A stretch of DNA of 64,000 nt from Lethocerus indicus (Eukaryota > Arthropoda > Insecta > Hemiptera > Belostomatidae): the NCBI GenBank assembly GCA_019843655.1, contig JACDQD010000006.1:19486246-19550245 (forward strand), given 5' to 3'. Positions 23,727 through 36,728 of this stretch are shown piece by piece. Below the pieces are notes generated by a model. The model was given only the letters and a program-made list of their open reading frames with translations. It ran no database searches and was not told the origin of the DNA. A program made the translations under genes and the position numbers. Every line of letters starts with the position of its first letter. Position 1 is the stretch's first letter.

Positions 23727-23855
23727 CCACCTTTAAAAGGGGAATTATGCGATCTTCTGGAGTTACGCAGATGCAATGATCATTTACCCTGTCCGCGTTA
23801 CAGTAGCAATCATCATAACTGCCTAATGGCGAATATCTTCTGTAATTTCTGGTAA
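23727..23855 (+). CDS. Candidate terminal exon, cysteine-rich, TSP1-like end
   Basis: A strong acceptor (TTTTTTTATTTTTTACAG) ends at 23726. It is followed by 42 open codons in phase 0 to TAA 23853-23855. The frame begins PPLKGELCDLLELRRCNDHL and continues CPRY; a later part holds NHHNC and IFCNFW. The Cys-x8-Cys-x4-Cys-Pro spacing with CN...CP resembles the last third of a thrombospondin type-1 repeat, as in ADAMTS or papilin-like extracellular proteins, where the final Cys-Pro closes the repeat. The WSxCSxxCG half is not present and would have to lie in an upstream exon I cannot see. The similarity is short and comes from memory of the family pattern. Confidence 0.22.
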   Translation, partial: PPLKGELCDLLELRRCNDHLPCPRYSSNHHNCLMANIFCNFW

Positions 23856-26588
23856 TCTCGCAGACGGTTGGTCTCGGCGCGGTTTTAAAGGCCGAGGGCT
23901 AAGGTAAAGCTATTGGCGATAACAAAGTGTCCCCAACCCGTTCTCCTCGATAGCGCCGAGACCGTTCTTCCGGCAGTTAACCCGAAGTGCCGCAATCCCG
24001 GAGACGTGGGGTGGCTGGGGCGGGGCGGGGGCGGGGACGCCCTCGCGGGACAGCGATATGATGGTGTGGGGGCGGCGGCGCCGTTCAGAACTCGTTGCTT
24101 TTAACGGCAAGGCCGGCGAATGCAATTGGCCTGCGTTGAACTGTTGCTCGGGGCTGGGCCGCTGCAAAGGCAGCCGCCCCAACCATAAACGCTCCAACCG
24201 TAAATGCCGAATAGCCAACCTGTTCCACTGGGGCCATATGTGTCCCCGGAATTCGGTTGTTTCATTGTGGAACCGATAAACTATTCGACAAAAAAACAAT
24301 GGAATGAAACTTGGAATCAATTGGCTCTTCCTCCTCCAACCGATGAGTTGGAGCATTTGTTCGATAAATTATAATTGTGGAAATCAAGTAGAAGATTTAG
24401 TAACCCTAACTTCAAGTCCTCAGGTTATACTCAGAGCAACACTTTCACGAAATCTATCCGGATGAGTGATTTAATAAAAAAAACAATAGCGATAAATATT
24501 TATTATCAAAAATCAGTAAATTGACTGAATGAGAAATATGGCTGTACTGACTTTCTTCATACACCTACAATCATAATGTATGTTTACATTATTGTCATTT
24601 ATATTAATAATTACTATATAATATGGTTCTTACAATATTCTGCCTCCACCGGCTGGTTTTTCTTTTCCTGTGCCGGTTTCGGATTTTTATAATTGTAAAC
24701 CGTTCTCGTTGGGGGAACAATAGACCCATTTCAATAAAAATTACGCTTCGATATCAAGAGTTTACTTTGCTAGGAATATTGTATACCAAGTTCAAATAAA
24801 CTTCAGTTTTGTGGGGTGGAGTAAGTAATTTTTTATTGTCTATTACTAATTTCTATTGAAAATTTCATTCTGTTAAACAGATAAGGCCATTAACGAATTA
24901 TTAACTATTTTATATTTAATAATTTGCGCTATGCGGCCTTTAAGAAAAGGGTCATACAAAAATGTGATTAGTAGTTAAGAAGCGGAGGAGGTTGAGAAAC
25001 GGTGACAGGGGTCTGAGGATGTGTCTGCCGCTCAAGAACATCCCTTAGATCGGGGGATGGCTGAAGGGTTGGCCCGGCGGGGGGTACGGCGAGGGGGCAG
25101 GGGCTTCGCTCAGCATTTTCTGCCGGTTGTCGATTGGGACGCTTCGTTACACCACTTGAAACTTATCCAACCTTTTCCCCGACCTCTTCAGAGCCTCTTT
25201 TCACGCTGGAAGGACCCGCAAATTACCCAAATCGGTAGCAGGAAGAACCACGATCCGGTGACTACAACCGAGTACAAATATCACGGGCGAACTGGGCGCC
25301 TAATTGATGTAATTACACTTCAACTTGAGTTATAATATTTAACACGCTATATAGTGAAAAAATTATATAATAGTAATAACTCTTCTAGACTCTTGACAAA
25401 TAATTCAAAACTTATTAAACCTACGTTCATTTGCTATAATTTAAATAACTAATTTTTATATAACGCTTTATTTTATTTTTCGACTACGATTAAAGCCATG
25501 AGAAATAATTGACAATGCCCCACTTATGTACGATATATTTTCTAAGGTATATATCGGCTAAGAGAAATAAATAATATAATAAAGTTGTAAACGGCCATTT
25601 TATTTTCTGAGCGGGGATCCCTTTGAAAATGTCTAGTAAACAACAAAAGGGGTATACCGCATTGAAGCAATATAATTGCTAGCGAAATTTATTTAGTTAA
25701 ACTCGGTCTTTGAAACGGTTATTCCTTTGAACAATATATTATTCTGAAATATGATTTTGTTCAGAAAGGAGTTCCAACAAATTGATTAAAGCCCGGAGGA
25801 GGCCGGTGCCTGTGCCCTGGACGGGCCGCCCCTAAGAAAACATCAAATGCAGCCGCCATTCCGTTCTTCTACGAGAGATGATTAAACACAAGACCAATTT
25901 CTTTCCCAATTACATGTTGAAAACTTGCCGATCTATCAGTAGAACAGTATACCAATTTAGATTTTACTTCATCTTGAAGATAAATATTAGCCTTCAAAAT
26001 TAAGGAGCTATGAATAAAAGAGCACTACTTGCCTTCACATAATATTTCATCGCTATGAGAAGAATCCTAGACTGTTTTACTTCCTTTATGGGAACTACTA
26101 TCTGATAAATCTCACTAAAGAATGCCCTGTAATGAAAACAAAATATTATGACGCGAATATTTCGTTTTTATTTTCCGCTGACTTATGTGTTCCATGTGGT
26201 AGCCAATAACACTAGGTCCTGAACGTCCTGGACTGAAGGTCCTTTATGGACTTTATTCATTTTAGTTTTGTGAATATCTGTACATGTAGGAATAAATCAT
26301 TAGTAATAACATTTATTATGTTGTGGATGTTTATTATTACGCTCAGAAAGGTTATATAAATTATAATAAATCAATTTCTGAATTCCTTAGGTTACTGAAT
26401 ATCGGACGAAGCCCCAATCACATTACGAGAGGAAACATAAAATCGTATGAGTATTGAAACGTTTCCTCGTCAACTCTGTCAAACTCTGCTGTTAATTAAA
26501 CGCTCAAAAATAATTGATTAATCCAGTATATTATTATACTCGAAACCAAATCAGTTATGATACACCCAAAAAATTATTCAACAGCAGT
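23856..26588. other. Spacer with GC-rich islands
   Basis: Contains a strongly GC-rich, G-run-rich island at about 23870-24270 and another at about 25000-25270, with AT-rich DNA elsewhere. Opposed long open frames over 23910-24356 are compositional. No supported gene. Confidence 0.5.
24017..24036 (+). other. Potential G-quadruplex motif
   Basis: Four G-runs of four or five, separated by single C residues, fit the consensus for a very stable intramolecular G-quadruplex with one-base loops. It sits in a GC-rich island. Confidence 0.6.
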
Positions 26589-26854
26589 TTACGGCGAAAA
26601 CCTGGATTTATAGTTCGAGTTTCGGGGCGGAATTGTTTTTTTACAATCGTTTCGTTTTTGCCGACACCGGTAAGAGAAATCGGAACAGAGGGGGCGTCGG
26701 GTGAAACTGGGCGCCGTGAAATTAAGGGTCAAAGGGCGGAGGCTCCCTCCCTCCCGCCCCGCCACGACCGCCCCCGCAGCGCTGATGAATTCGTTAGTGC
26801 GGGCCGCCCTCTTCACGCCGAGGAAAAAGCCCTTCGAAATATTCAGCTTTTGAG
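26589..26854 (-). CDS. Candidate terminal exon with long open frame, unknown protein
   Basis: On the minus strand a very strong acceptor (ATTTTTTCTTTCTGTTTTTTCAG) is followed by 87 open codons to the TAA at 26589. The protein would begin QKLNISKGFFLGVKRAARTN and end in a basic, Cys-containing tail (SYRCRQKRNDCKK). A second frame after the same acceptor also gives a plausible-looking 19-codon peptide, and the opposite strand is open for 114 codons. So the island's composition alone can explain the length. No domain recognised. Confidence 0.17.
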
Positions 26855-29800
26855 CTGAAAAAACAGAAAGAAAAAATATCAAGTACTATTCTTTGGCGGT
26901 GGGGGGGGGCCGGGGTTCTGACGTCGGGGGCCCTTCTTAATTACGTGAGGGGCCGCGGGGTGAATGGAGCCGCGGCCCGTCCACGCCCCGCCCGTTTGTT
27001 GCACCCCCCGCGCGATGGGTTGTTTTCTAAAAGGCGGCTCGTTCAAACATTAACGGGGGGCCCTCTCCCTCCCACTCTCCACGCACTTTTCTATTACGCC
27101 CCCCCCCGTCCTATTTCTTTCGCGTTTCATTTTCGAACCGCACTCTTAACAGAGGAACCCGACCCGCTTTTTAGGCCATCTCCCCTTTTATTCTACCCCC
27201 CTCCCCACCAACTGCGACTCCCTTTTGAAGCAGTGTATATTATTTAACCCTTCCCCTTTTTTTTCTATATCTATACGTTCGTTCCGCGATGTGTCCCATA
27301 TTCGTGCTCGACATCTCGAACTTACACGGACGATGGGGTATACAACGGGGGATATTTATTTTTCGCACGACAGGACTATTTCCTATTGCCTTTAGGATAA
27401 CATGTTTCGTATTCTTAACACTAGTTTCGATAGTAACATATCTCGTCCTAGTCCTTTTCAGAGATTCGTTTCTTCCATGTAACGAATTTCTTGCACATTT
27501 AAACTCGTCGTTTTATTTTTGCATATCCCCTCGAAATATGTGTCTAATGAAGCCGGTCCATCCCAATTGAACAACCCCGAGTTCGGTAATCATCGATTTA
27601 AAGCCAGGAAGGCGACTGGGACGAGTAAATTTTCTTGTTCCCTCCTCCGTTTTCTCCTGTATGGGGAGAGCACATGTTGCCCCAGACAACGTAATTACCG
27701 AGGCCCCACTTTAGAACGCCCCTCCGGCCAGAATTGTGTTTATGTTTGCCCGGCCAGATGCCGCTGGAACACAAAGCGGTGCCCCCTCCCGCACCGCCAA
27801 CGCTCGAACCCGCACCACATCATCCGACAGCCTTAATTTTCAGGCAGCCGGAAAGCTTCCGCGGGCGAGGGGAAGGCGGCTTCGCCTTATATACGATACA
27901 GGAATATCATGCAAACCTTAGCCCGGAGCCTTTCCCAAGCCGCATATTTCTCCCGTAATTAGACCATTACCGCCGGGCGAAAATCTGCCCCCACAACCGT
28001 ATCTCCCAGGACCGCCCTTTGTCGCGGCTCACAAGCATTTACTTGTTTCAATTGTGTTACAACGTATAAGTAATATAAATACAAATACCACGCAGAACAC
28101 CAAGAGAGCGAAAGCGTAATCAAGTTTATAATAAACATAAAAAATTACTGATTGTAGCCTTGCTGATTTAAGCAGCCCAGAACTTTCAATTAATAAATAA
28201 AATGTATGTTTCCACGTGAACCCATTGAAATTGTAAAACGAAAATTAGTGTCAAACATTAGTGGTATTACCATTTTGAATTTCAATCCTCAATACCTCAA
28301 TTTTTTTTCGAATCCTTGGAAACGCAGTTTAAGTGTTCATTATTATTCTATGTATATATTATTATTATTCAAACAATCTCACCTAAAAAACGATTAGCCC
28401 GAGTGCCGAATAATCATCGCTGCTGTCGGAGAGAAAGAACGATTACGGAAAGTCATTTTTCCCGGCCCTGGAGGAAAGAAAGGAGTCCGAAATAATTGCT
28501 CTTCAAAGAAATATACAAGTACTCGACGAGCGATTAAACAGAGCAATCGTTTGCTACTGTTCAAAGACACTGGATGCTTCCAGTGTTTCCTTTATGTTTA
28601 AAGGCAAAGCGTCAGTCATCCAGAATAAGTAGTTGATTCGGGTGGAGGCGATGGCCTCGAAAAAAAAAAAGAAGTCAACCTTTGATCCGTACTCGAGCAG
28701 CAAATAAATAAATATCTCTCCTTTTTACAATTTATTTAAGAATAATTGAAGCCGTGGTTAAGTAAGGAAAGTGACGGGCGAGGAACGGTGTGAACCCAAT
28801 AAAAAGGCTCCTCACTATAAAAGAAACATTATTCAGACCTTCATTTAAAACCACTTCTGAGTGTTTAGGTTACTCTCAGTTAATTGGGAGAGAAATTTTA
28901 TTTTCCGATTTCCGAACAAAATAATATTACAAGAACTTATTTTTGTTTGGCTGTAATTTAAGATTCCTGTTGGGGGATACCGTGGTGGTTTAAAGAATCA
29001 TAACCCTTGAGTTCTTCAGTCGTCGCCAGCTTATTTTTTTCAAATCGCAAGAATTAATAATATATTGTAAAATGTTTATGACTCCTTGAAAACAACATTA
29101 GGGAGATAAACACTCTATTCATTAGAAATGGCCATCAATAGCATAAACTTTTTAACGTGATAGCATATAAACGTATGCTACTAATCTAGTAATAAAAGAA
29201 GATGCCAGTGAATTTATCACCCTGGTTCAATAATTTAGTGTCACTCATTGCAGCATACGTTATCCTTAATAATACCGTGAAATATGTTTGAGATAATGCA
29301 ATAATTATAATATGATTATTGTCATATGTCCTGTTCATCACCCAAGTTTTATTTGACTTTTCAATTATAAATTCCATATAAATTCAAAAACACAGTAACG
29401 TGAGTCGAAAACATCCTGTAATAGAGGGAATGAGCTCCTGTGAATCGATGGGAGGAACGATAAAAACGTACGAGTGGCAATAAAAACGTCGATGCACTAC
29501 ACGGAAGGGAGGGAAAGTAAATGTATAATAACACACAACCCGAACCGACTCAACGAACCGAAAATCAAACAGGAATAGACGTACAGTTATGACCGTACAT
29601 TTAAAATGGCTCGGTAGGCAGGGAAGAGAGAAAGAGAGGCCTTCTCTCAAAAATAAAATTCTAAGCTCAGCGAAACGCTCCAAAAAATCGATATGTTGTT
29701 TGTTTGTGCAGAACTTGTTTACAGAAAGGCCCATTTTACTTCTACAAGTCGGATTCAAAGCAAAACATAATAGTTCATCAGCGATGGTTTGGAAATTAAC

Positions 29801-30075
29801 TCCAATCGCCTATATTGACTGGTTACAGCTTCTCATTATAGTTAGTAGCATCGCGCCAGTAATATAATGAGGTCCTTGAACATATCAACTTCCGATGAAC
29901 GATCCGGTACGCACTGTTTCTCGAGGACCCGAGTTCTAATAACAGTGTAACAGGAGCGAATGAAAACAGAAAATTTGTGTGGAAAAATGTAGCGGGTTTC
30001 GTATTTTGTTTTTCTATAGGGTTTCTATAAATCAACCGCCCACCCGTATTTATAAAATTGCTGAGTTTCTTCCAG
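26855..30075. other. Spacer with GC-rich islands
   Basis: Strongly GC-rich and C-run-rich at about 26890-27240 and 27600-28030, AT-rich elsewhere. Several overlapping open frames of 60-124 codons lack domains. No supported gene. Confidence 0.5.
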
Positions 30076-30237
30076 CGGCTGAAAATTAAATTTCTCCTCC
30101 ACAGGAAGAAACAAATTTTAAAAAATTATCGATTTAGAGCTAAATCGTGTTTAAAATTTACGAGCAATTCGCTCCAGTTTCAGTTTAAGAGACCGGGGCC
30201 CCAATATTGGCCCATTATTTCAGGGGAGTCTAAATAA
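30076..30237 (+). CDS. Candidate terminal exon, basic unknown protein
   Basis: An acceptor (GCTGAGTTTCTTCCAG) ends at 30075. It is followed by 53 open codons in phase 0, stopping at TAA 30235-30237. The frame begins RLKIKFLLHRKKQILKNYRF and ends WPIISGESK. It is strongly basic in the first half. The frame is open for about 18 codons upstream of the acceptor as well, which weakens the splice interpretation. No family recognised. Confidence 0.15.
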   Translation, partial: RLKIKFLLHRKKQILKNYRFRAKSCLKFTSNSLQFQFKRPGPQYWPIISGESK

Positions 30238-33200
30238 CGCTAATATTTCGTTCGCCTCTATTTCGCCCCACCTTCAACGGGTCACGTAAACCAATATCTC
30301 CGTATTACTTTTTGTTCGGGGCTCCCCGGGTCGGAACCGGCTAAGTCAATATAAAACGGCCCGGAGATGATATTGATGAAACCTGAAAAGTTACGTGTAA
30401 CTTAAATTACCCCCTCCCGGCACCACCCTCCACCATCAACGTCCGGTTCAACTTCTTGAATAGGACAGCTTCTTAAATACCGTCTGCATTCTGATATCAA
30501 ATGATAACAGAACGCCGGGCCCGTCACTGCTTCGTTCGGCTTAAGTTTATTCAGCCGTACAACTCGAGAGAGCGAAAGTCAGGGCTCAGAGGGGAGACTT
30601 CGGGAAACAGCTGGTATTCGCCCTTTCAGATTAACAATCCTTCAACTGTCTTTTCTAAGAGCAAGTATATTTCATCGTATTTTACCCCTATAATCACTAA
30701 CATTTCGTCATTAAATTGTTATATTATAGGTATAAATATATTTTTCTTATTACTGTCTGATGCAAAGAAAACAAAAAAACTGTGATTAGACTAGAAACGT
30801 CGTTCCAAGAAACTAATAAATACAATTAGGGACTATTTCTAAACAATTTGTTGTAGATTGTTATTTGTTGTATCATTAGCTTTTGCTTATATAATATTAT
30901 ACTGAGACAATATTTAGTATCTCAGGAAAATAGTCGTTATTCTATCGATTAAAGATTTGACATATTCAGACCTACTACCTCTACAATAATATAGTAATGC
31001 CTCTATAATAATGAATTTGTGGGTTATTGTTATATTGTGTATCATTACTACAGAATTGAACGTACATTGAGAATGTGTATACATGCGTAGTGGAGATATA
31101 TGGGCGGACAGTTTATCTGGCAGGAAAAGAGATTAGGTGGGGAACGGGTCCGAGGCGGGCCAGCGCTAGGCGCCGACTGGCTCATGGCTTTTATTTTCGG
31201 AAAAGCAATCGACCGAAAGCGAAAGTGGAAAAGGAGATAGAGGAGGCCGTGGGGGAGGCGGTGGGAGAGAGAGAGAGCTAGAGAGATAGCGCCAGCGAGA
31301 AGTGTAAGTGGCAGGGACCGCGGGTCACGAAAACCTCCTCCATACTCGAGGAGCCCCCACTTCCTTTTTATACCTGTCTCATATCCTCGGCCCCTAAACC
31401 CCCGCCCCCTCCACCAACCCCTAAACAATAACACCGCGTCGACCCGATCGGTTTTAACCGATAAGATTTACGCCCGACGATAACGCTATTTCCCCAAAGC
31501 CCATTCGTGAGCCTAACCACAAATAATTGTACCCGATCCTTCCAGTCACAGCCCAAATAAACACGTGCTACATATAATATGTCTATGTGCGTGTAGAGTG
31601 AAATTGGAATATAATTATATCCGGCGAAGAATTTATGCGTACGTTCGAAGGTTAAAAAAAAAAATAAAAAACAAGAATATTGACTTAGTATTCTAACAGT
31701 AAGATCTTTCAATAATGAATATACTGTCTTTAAATAAAAATCAAAACGACTGTGAGTTTGATTAAGATAATTAATTACTTTGGCACACCTTCGGCTTCTC
31801 GGTCGGAAACAGCGGGTGCTAATTACGGCGCTAATACTAAACACGCAACGCCCGGAGGTACGGCGGGTCTAGTATATTCAACGCGCCGTTCGTCTCTTTA
31901 ATATTGTACGATTATATTTAATTTAATATAATTGTAGATTATATTAATTTTATTGTCTTTGTACTTTTAAATAAATAATTATTAAGATACATTTCTCCCT
32001 GTGACGCACTTATGTGCAATATACGATTCTTTGTCCTAACAGGGAATTGGTGATAAAAACAATAAAACTGGAATTCCCGCTACACCTTGAAATATAAAGT
32101 TATATAAAAAGTGTGCATGTATAGAAACATAACAATGTTACATATAAATGCAAATAGATCTCGAAAAATTTTAGTTATATAGCAATATATCTCAAGCACG
32201 TCAAATATCTGTTTTACTTCTTGAGGAATATAAAATGTCCTTTCCGACATAAATATCTGACAGATTTAACCACTTGTATATTCTATGTTAAAACATCGCC
32301 CAGATACACTCTTTTTCGTATTGGAATAAATAAAATTAAATTTAGGCATCGGGTAAAATTGTTTTCCGTACTTCACTGAAAACAAGTTATTAGGGGTAGC
32401 ATTATTTTGTTTAAAATCTGATTGACAAAAACGATTCTGTTCGCCTTTAGAACGCTTTTAGAATTACGTATGAATTTTTGACTTTCTGCCCTAATTAGTA
32501 ACATTCCGATGATGTTTTCCTGGGATATTGAAAAGCATTTGCTTTACAAAAAAAAAATACCCGCTGAGCGATAAAAAAGGATTTCCGCATTTACGGATGC
32601 CTCATTTCACAGTCAAATCTGCCCGAGTCGCGGTCACTGTCACCGTTTACAAAGCAGTGGGGTGATATCCAATTGGTGTACGGGTCAAAACAACTCCCCG
32701 TGGCACTTGTTAAGGCCTTTACATTTTATAAAAGGGACAGTAACGCGACAATTTGGCTGGGTAATAGCGCGTAACGGTCAATGGGGAGGAACGACCGTCT
32801 ACCGCCCGGTAACGAATCAGCTCGGCCCCCTCTCGTATTCAATCTCGGCCCTAGTCATATTAAAACGCACGCCTAATAAAACTAGTATTACCATCCACTC
32901 TACTAGCCGTATGCTGCATAGTTCTAAAAGAATGGTTCCGTCACCACCAATTAAAGGGTGGGTCCGGATTATATTAATTAATCAGTCGGATTATAGCAAT
33001 ACACTTTTAATCATTGGGGCGGGGTTGATTTCATTAAGTGGGAACACGCCGGGTTACCGTATTCAATTAGGGGGAGGTGAGCTTGTTTGCACTGGAATTA
33101 ATATCCCCCATGCCTCATCCCCCACGTTTGGCACCCATTAATATTGGAAGCAGCCATTTTACATGTTAATGTTCAATTGGGAACCTACCAATAGATTATT

Positions 33201-36200
33201 AAAATCTAACCGCCAGTAGGTGGCTTCTTTGAAACAACACTCGTTTACTATAGCACGTACAGAAGCTTGAATGACTATTGGATATCACATAGCTAGGTGA
33301 ATGATGAGCTTACACCCGTTTTATGTTAATTAGACATTTACGTTTTCCCAATTTTACAAATATTAAATTATTCTCACAAGATAAAGGATTCTTTGAATTT
33401 AATTATAAGTATACAAAAACAAACAAATTCGTGTTTTGTAATTATACTAAAGGAGAATTCTTAATGTTCAAGTTAGCTCATAAACTTGAGCAACGAATTT
33501 AGGAGTAGTATAATACTACTATTACTGTATTTATATGTCATTTACCTTTGGTCCCTCATTAATTATTACAATCGCAAATATTGTGGCAATCAGTATAAAA
33601 AAGCGGTATACTGAATTAGGCCTTTTGTAAATTGAGGGACATTCACGGAACTGTTAAATTATTGAAGACATTTTGAATTGTCATTGCCCGTAATTTAGCC
33701 GGTACATTTGATTGTCGGAAACTGAGTAGTTTCGGCCGGCAGGGGATGGCTTCCTGTGGGAATTAATTCGGGAAACGGGAAACGACGGGCTCATTGAAAT
33801 TGTAGCCCCATTGAGACCTCCCCCTCACCCCCCGAATACCACCCAGTCGAACCCTCTTCCTACGAAAAAAGAGGGAAGCGATTGGGCAATGATTCCCCCG
33901 GCACTTGTTGTGCGAAAGGAAACGTCCTATTTTATATTTGATGGCCCGATACTTTACGATTGGAAAATGGTTTGGAGGGGGGTGGAGGGGGGTCGGAAGT
34001 AATGCGGAGTTATAAAAAGGATGCTAACAACCCAACCCCCGTATCTCTGGTCGTAGGGCGGACATTTTTCCCAGTACTTGTTTATTCAAAGACTCGTTCT
34101 GTATATTTTACGAACCACAAGAGTCTTGATTATTAACAGGCTTTACGTAATTATCCACCATATTTTCTCCATCACATCTTTAAATCACCCATATCACATA
34201 TGTTACCTATAATTTTTTTATATATTTTGATTTGTATAAATTCTGTAGTAACTATTTGATGAAATTAGTTGTATTGTTGCAAACAGAAGGATTATTTTAA
34301 AATATGTATCGTTAAGTTTCTGAGATCTTGAAATATAATTCATGATATTTTGCGATCATCCAACTCCATTTGAATTATTTTAAACTTGTTTAATCCTCTG
34401 TTTTACTTTTATTGGAAGATGAGCAGCATGTTATTTTTGATGCGGTAAAGGAAAATCAGATATTCAGAACCTGGCCTTATAATTGTGCGCATTAACTACT
34501 TCATTTTATGTACGGATAGAACAACTCTGGTTCAATGCCCCACTGGCCTGTGGACAACAATAAGTAATAGTGTCTGTGTTGGGAGTAAAGGGGAAGAGAG
34601 AAGCGGGAAGGGGGGCGGATGCTGTGCATGCATATGTATTTCATTACACTTGCTAATTGAGTGGCTTGAGCGGTAGCGGCGGCGGCCCAACGAAAGCTGC
34701 CCCCGCTATTTATTACGCAGCTCACGTCTCCTTATTTTCCATTTAGAAATTATTACAGATACACAACGATACCGTCCAATCTGTACATCGAAAATCTAAA
34801 AAAAATACTTCATCGAACTGCTACTGTCAGTCTATAGACTGGGAGTAGTTACGTTTAACCCAGTAAGAAAAGATATAACTATAAAATTTTGAACCAAGTA
34901 TGGCAAAAAATAGTCGCAATGTACACATTTTTAGAATTATATGAAAATCCTTTAAAGTATGACAAATCTGCATAAAAAACGGTATATCTTTTTATTCATT
35001 AAAATAAATTCATATTTTTATTCAATAAAATTTAAACTTTAACAGGAAATAAAATATTTTAGCTGTTTTCTGTTGATATAAAATTGTTTTACCCATTTTA
35101 AACCGTGTATATTTTAAGCCTTAGTGTCAAAAATCTGGAATATTCCACCGTGTAAAAGCGAAACCAAATCCCCCATCGGTCAGATTTAAAGACCTCGTTT
35201 TACAAAGGGCCTACGATTTTACATTTTTGGGAAGAATTATTCCTGGAGGCTATAAATTAAAAAGAGAAAAGAAGAGAGAGAACCTTTTCAGGGCGGCCGG
35301 GGGAATGGGCGGAGACGTTTTTATTGTAACCGGCATAACGGCCGTAGCCGAGGGCTTAAAAGTTGAGGCTCGGTGCCGGTTTTCAGCCTGGAAATACAAC
35401 AGTCCTGTGGGGGAAGGGGCGGCGGTTATTATGAAGAAAGGAAGCGGCTTTTACTTTTTGCACGGCGCCTCTGCTCAGTACGCTTTAATTCGGTAAACAA
35501 TTTGCGGCCCCGAAATCTGCGGCATTGTGGAGGGCGGTGAACCCCGGGTGTGGCGGTCGGCTTCTTTATATACGCCAGAGACGCCCCACTGGCTCGCACC
35601 TGCCCAATTTCCTGCCCCAACTACCGGTATCGTACCATTTTGTACCAACCCGGCTCCCGATTAATCCGGCTGCTGCGAAATCTGGGGCCTTTTATTACGC
35701 CACTCCAATTTCTGTTTGATAGTTCAAACTTACATTCCTTCATCGAAAATGTTCCCGATAATCATACATGCGATAAACAATCTATAAACTGTTGGTAGAT
35801 AAATTTTCATGCATTCGGACTTAAATTTCAGTTTGTATAAACCGAGTAATCACTGTAATTTTACAGCGATATATTTTTTCCTACCGAATTCGCATTAAGT
35901 ACCTCATGAATTCAGTTTGGATCATACCGATTCGTCCACGGTTCGTGTAGGAATTGAGCATCACACGAGCGATCAGTATAGTTAAAAGTATAGTCAGAGA
36001 ACTGAAAAATGCAACCACGCAGGTTGGAAACCTGCTCAAAACCCAAGAGGGCTTCTGGAAGACAGTCAATGTTTCGATCAATATTTCCTTCTATATCGAA
36101 TTTTGCTTATTCTTCATGCACAATAAAGTTATACGCCGATATACGGCGCTTGTACCGGCGCGTACAAAACCGTGAATACTTCGTTCGGTGAAAAGTGTAA

Positions 36201-36597
36201 GCGATGCGTGTATAATGTGTGCAGAACGAGTTTCATCCATTAGGTATACGACCCCAATTAATAAGGTAAATTTCCGCTACCGATTGTACCGAGGTCAATC
36301 GAAGGAAGCAGGTTCATATTGAACCTGCGGGTGGTTGGGAGTAAGTGGTCTCCCTTCGATATCCTTTATTCGTTAACGATCCTGCCCGGAGACGGCGACG
36401 TAAAGGAGTCTCGAAGGGGGAGTTCTTCCGGGAATAAGGGGATGATGGAGTATTATGGTGGGGAAGGGGGAGCGGCGTCAATAGCGGCTGGAAACGATTC
36501 GTTAAAAACGATTAGGCTGCTCCATCCTACTCAATATCAAGGGGCGCTCGTTAGGATTAAAAAGGGGCCACCGGTACAACGATGATTTTTTTTTCAG
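30238..36597. other. Long spacer with islands; no supported gene
   Basis: GC-rich islands stand at about 31130-31460, 32640-33130, 33720-34010, 34550-34720, 35290-35710 and 36310-36570. The longest open frame (32662-33141, plus, 159 codons) has no start context, domain or splice signals, and one of this size is expected by chance in a 64 kb window. A short GA repeat lies at about 31264-31287. G-rich near-tandem GGAGGGGGGT units occur at about 33974-33995. Confidence 0.5.
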
Positions 36598-36728
36598 AAA
36601 CTACACGAGTGAAAATCGGTTACAATATTCAAAAGCATTTCGTCGTAACTGTGCTGTTACCAATAATTCAGCTTTATAGAATAGGGCATCAAATATTTAC
36701 ATTTGAGGAAAAAATGTATAGGGCGTAG
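36598..36728 (+). CDS. Candidate terminal exon, unknown protein
   Basis: An acceptor with nine T residues (GATTTTTTTTTCAG) ends at 36597. It is followed, after a 2-nt split codon, by 43 codons ending at TAG 36726-36728. The frame contains TRVKIGYNIQKHF, then VLLPIIQLYRIGHQI and FEEKMYRA. A hydrophobic stretch in the middle might be a short membrane segment or a beta strand. There is no matching upstream exon. The DNA is AT-rich, where an open frame of this length is mildly unusual but not decisive. Confidence 0.17.

Noticed and set aside
26514..26882. Plus-strand 114-codon frame opposite a minus-strand frame
   Set aside because: Both strands are open because of GC-rich composition. Only the minus strand has a strong acceptor, so I kept that one alone, at low confidence.
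32662..33141. 159-codon plus-strand open frame, the longest outside the retrotransposon copies
   Set aside because: No recognisable domain, splice signal or start context. With stop frequencies in this composition, about one frame of this length is expected in 64 kb.
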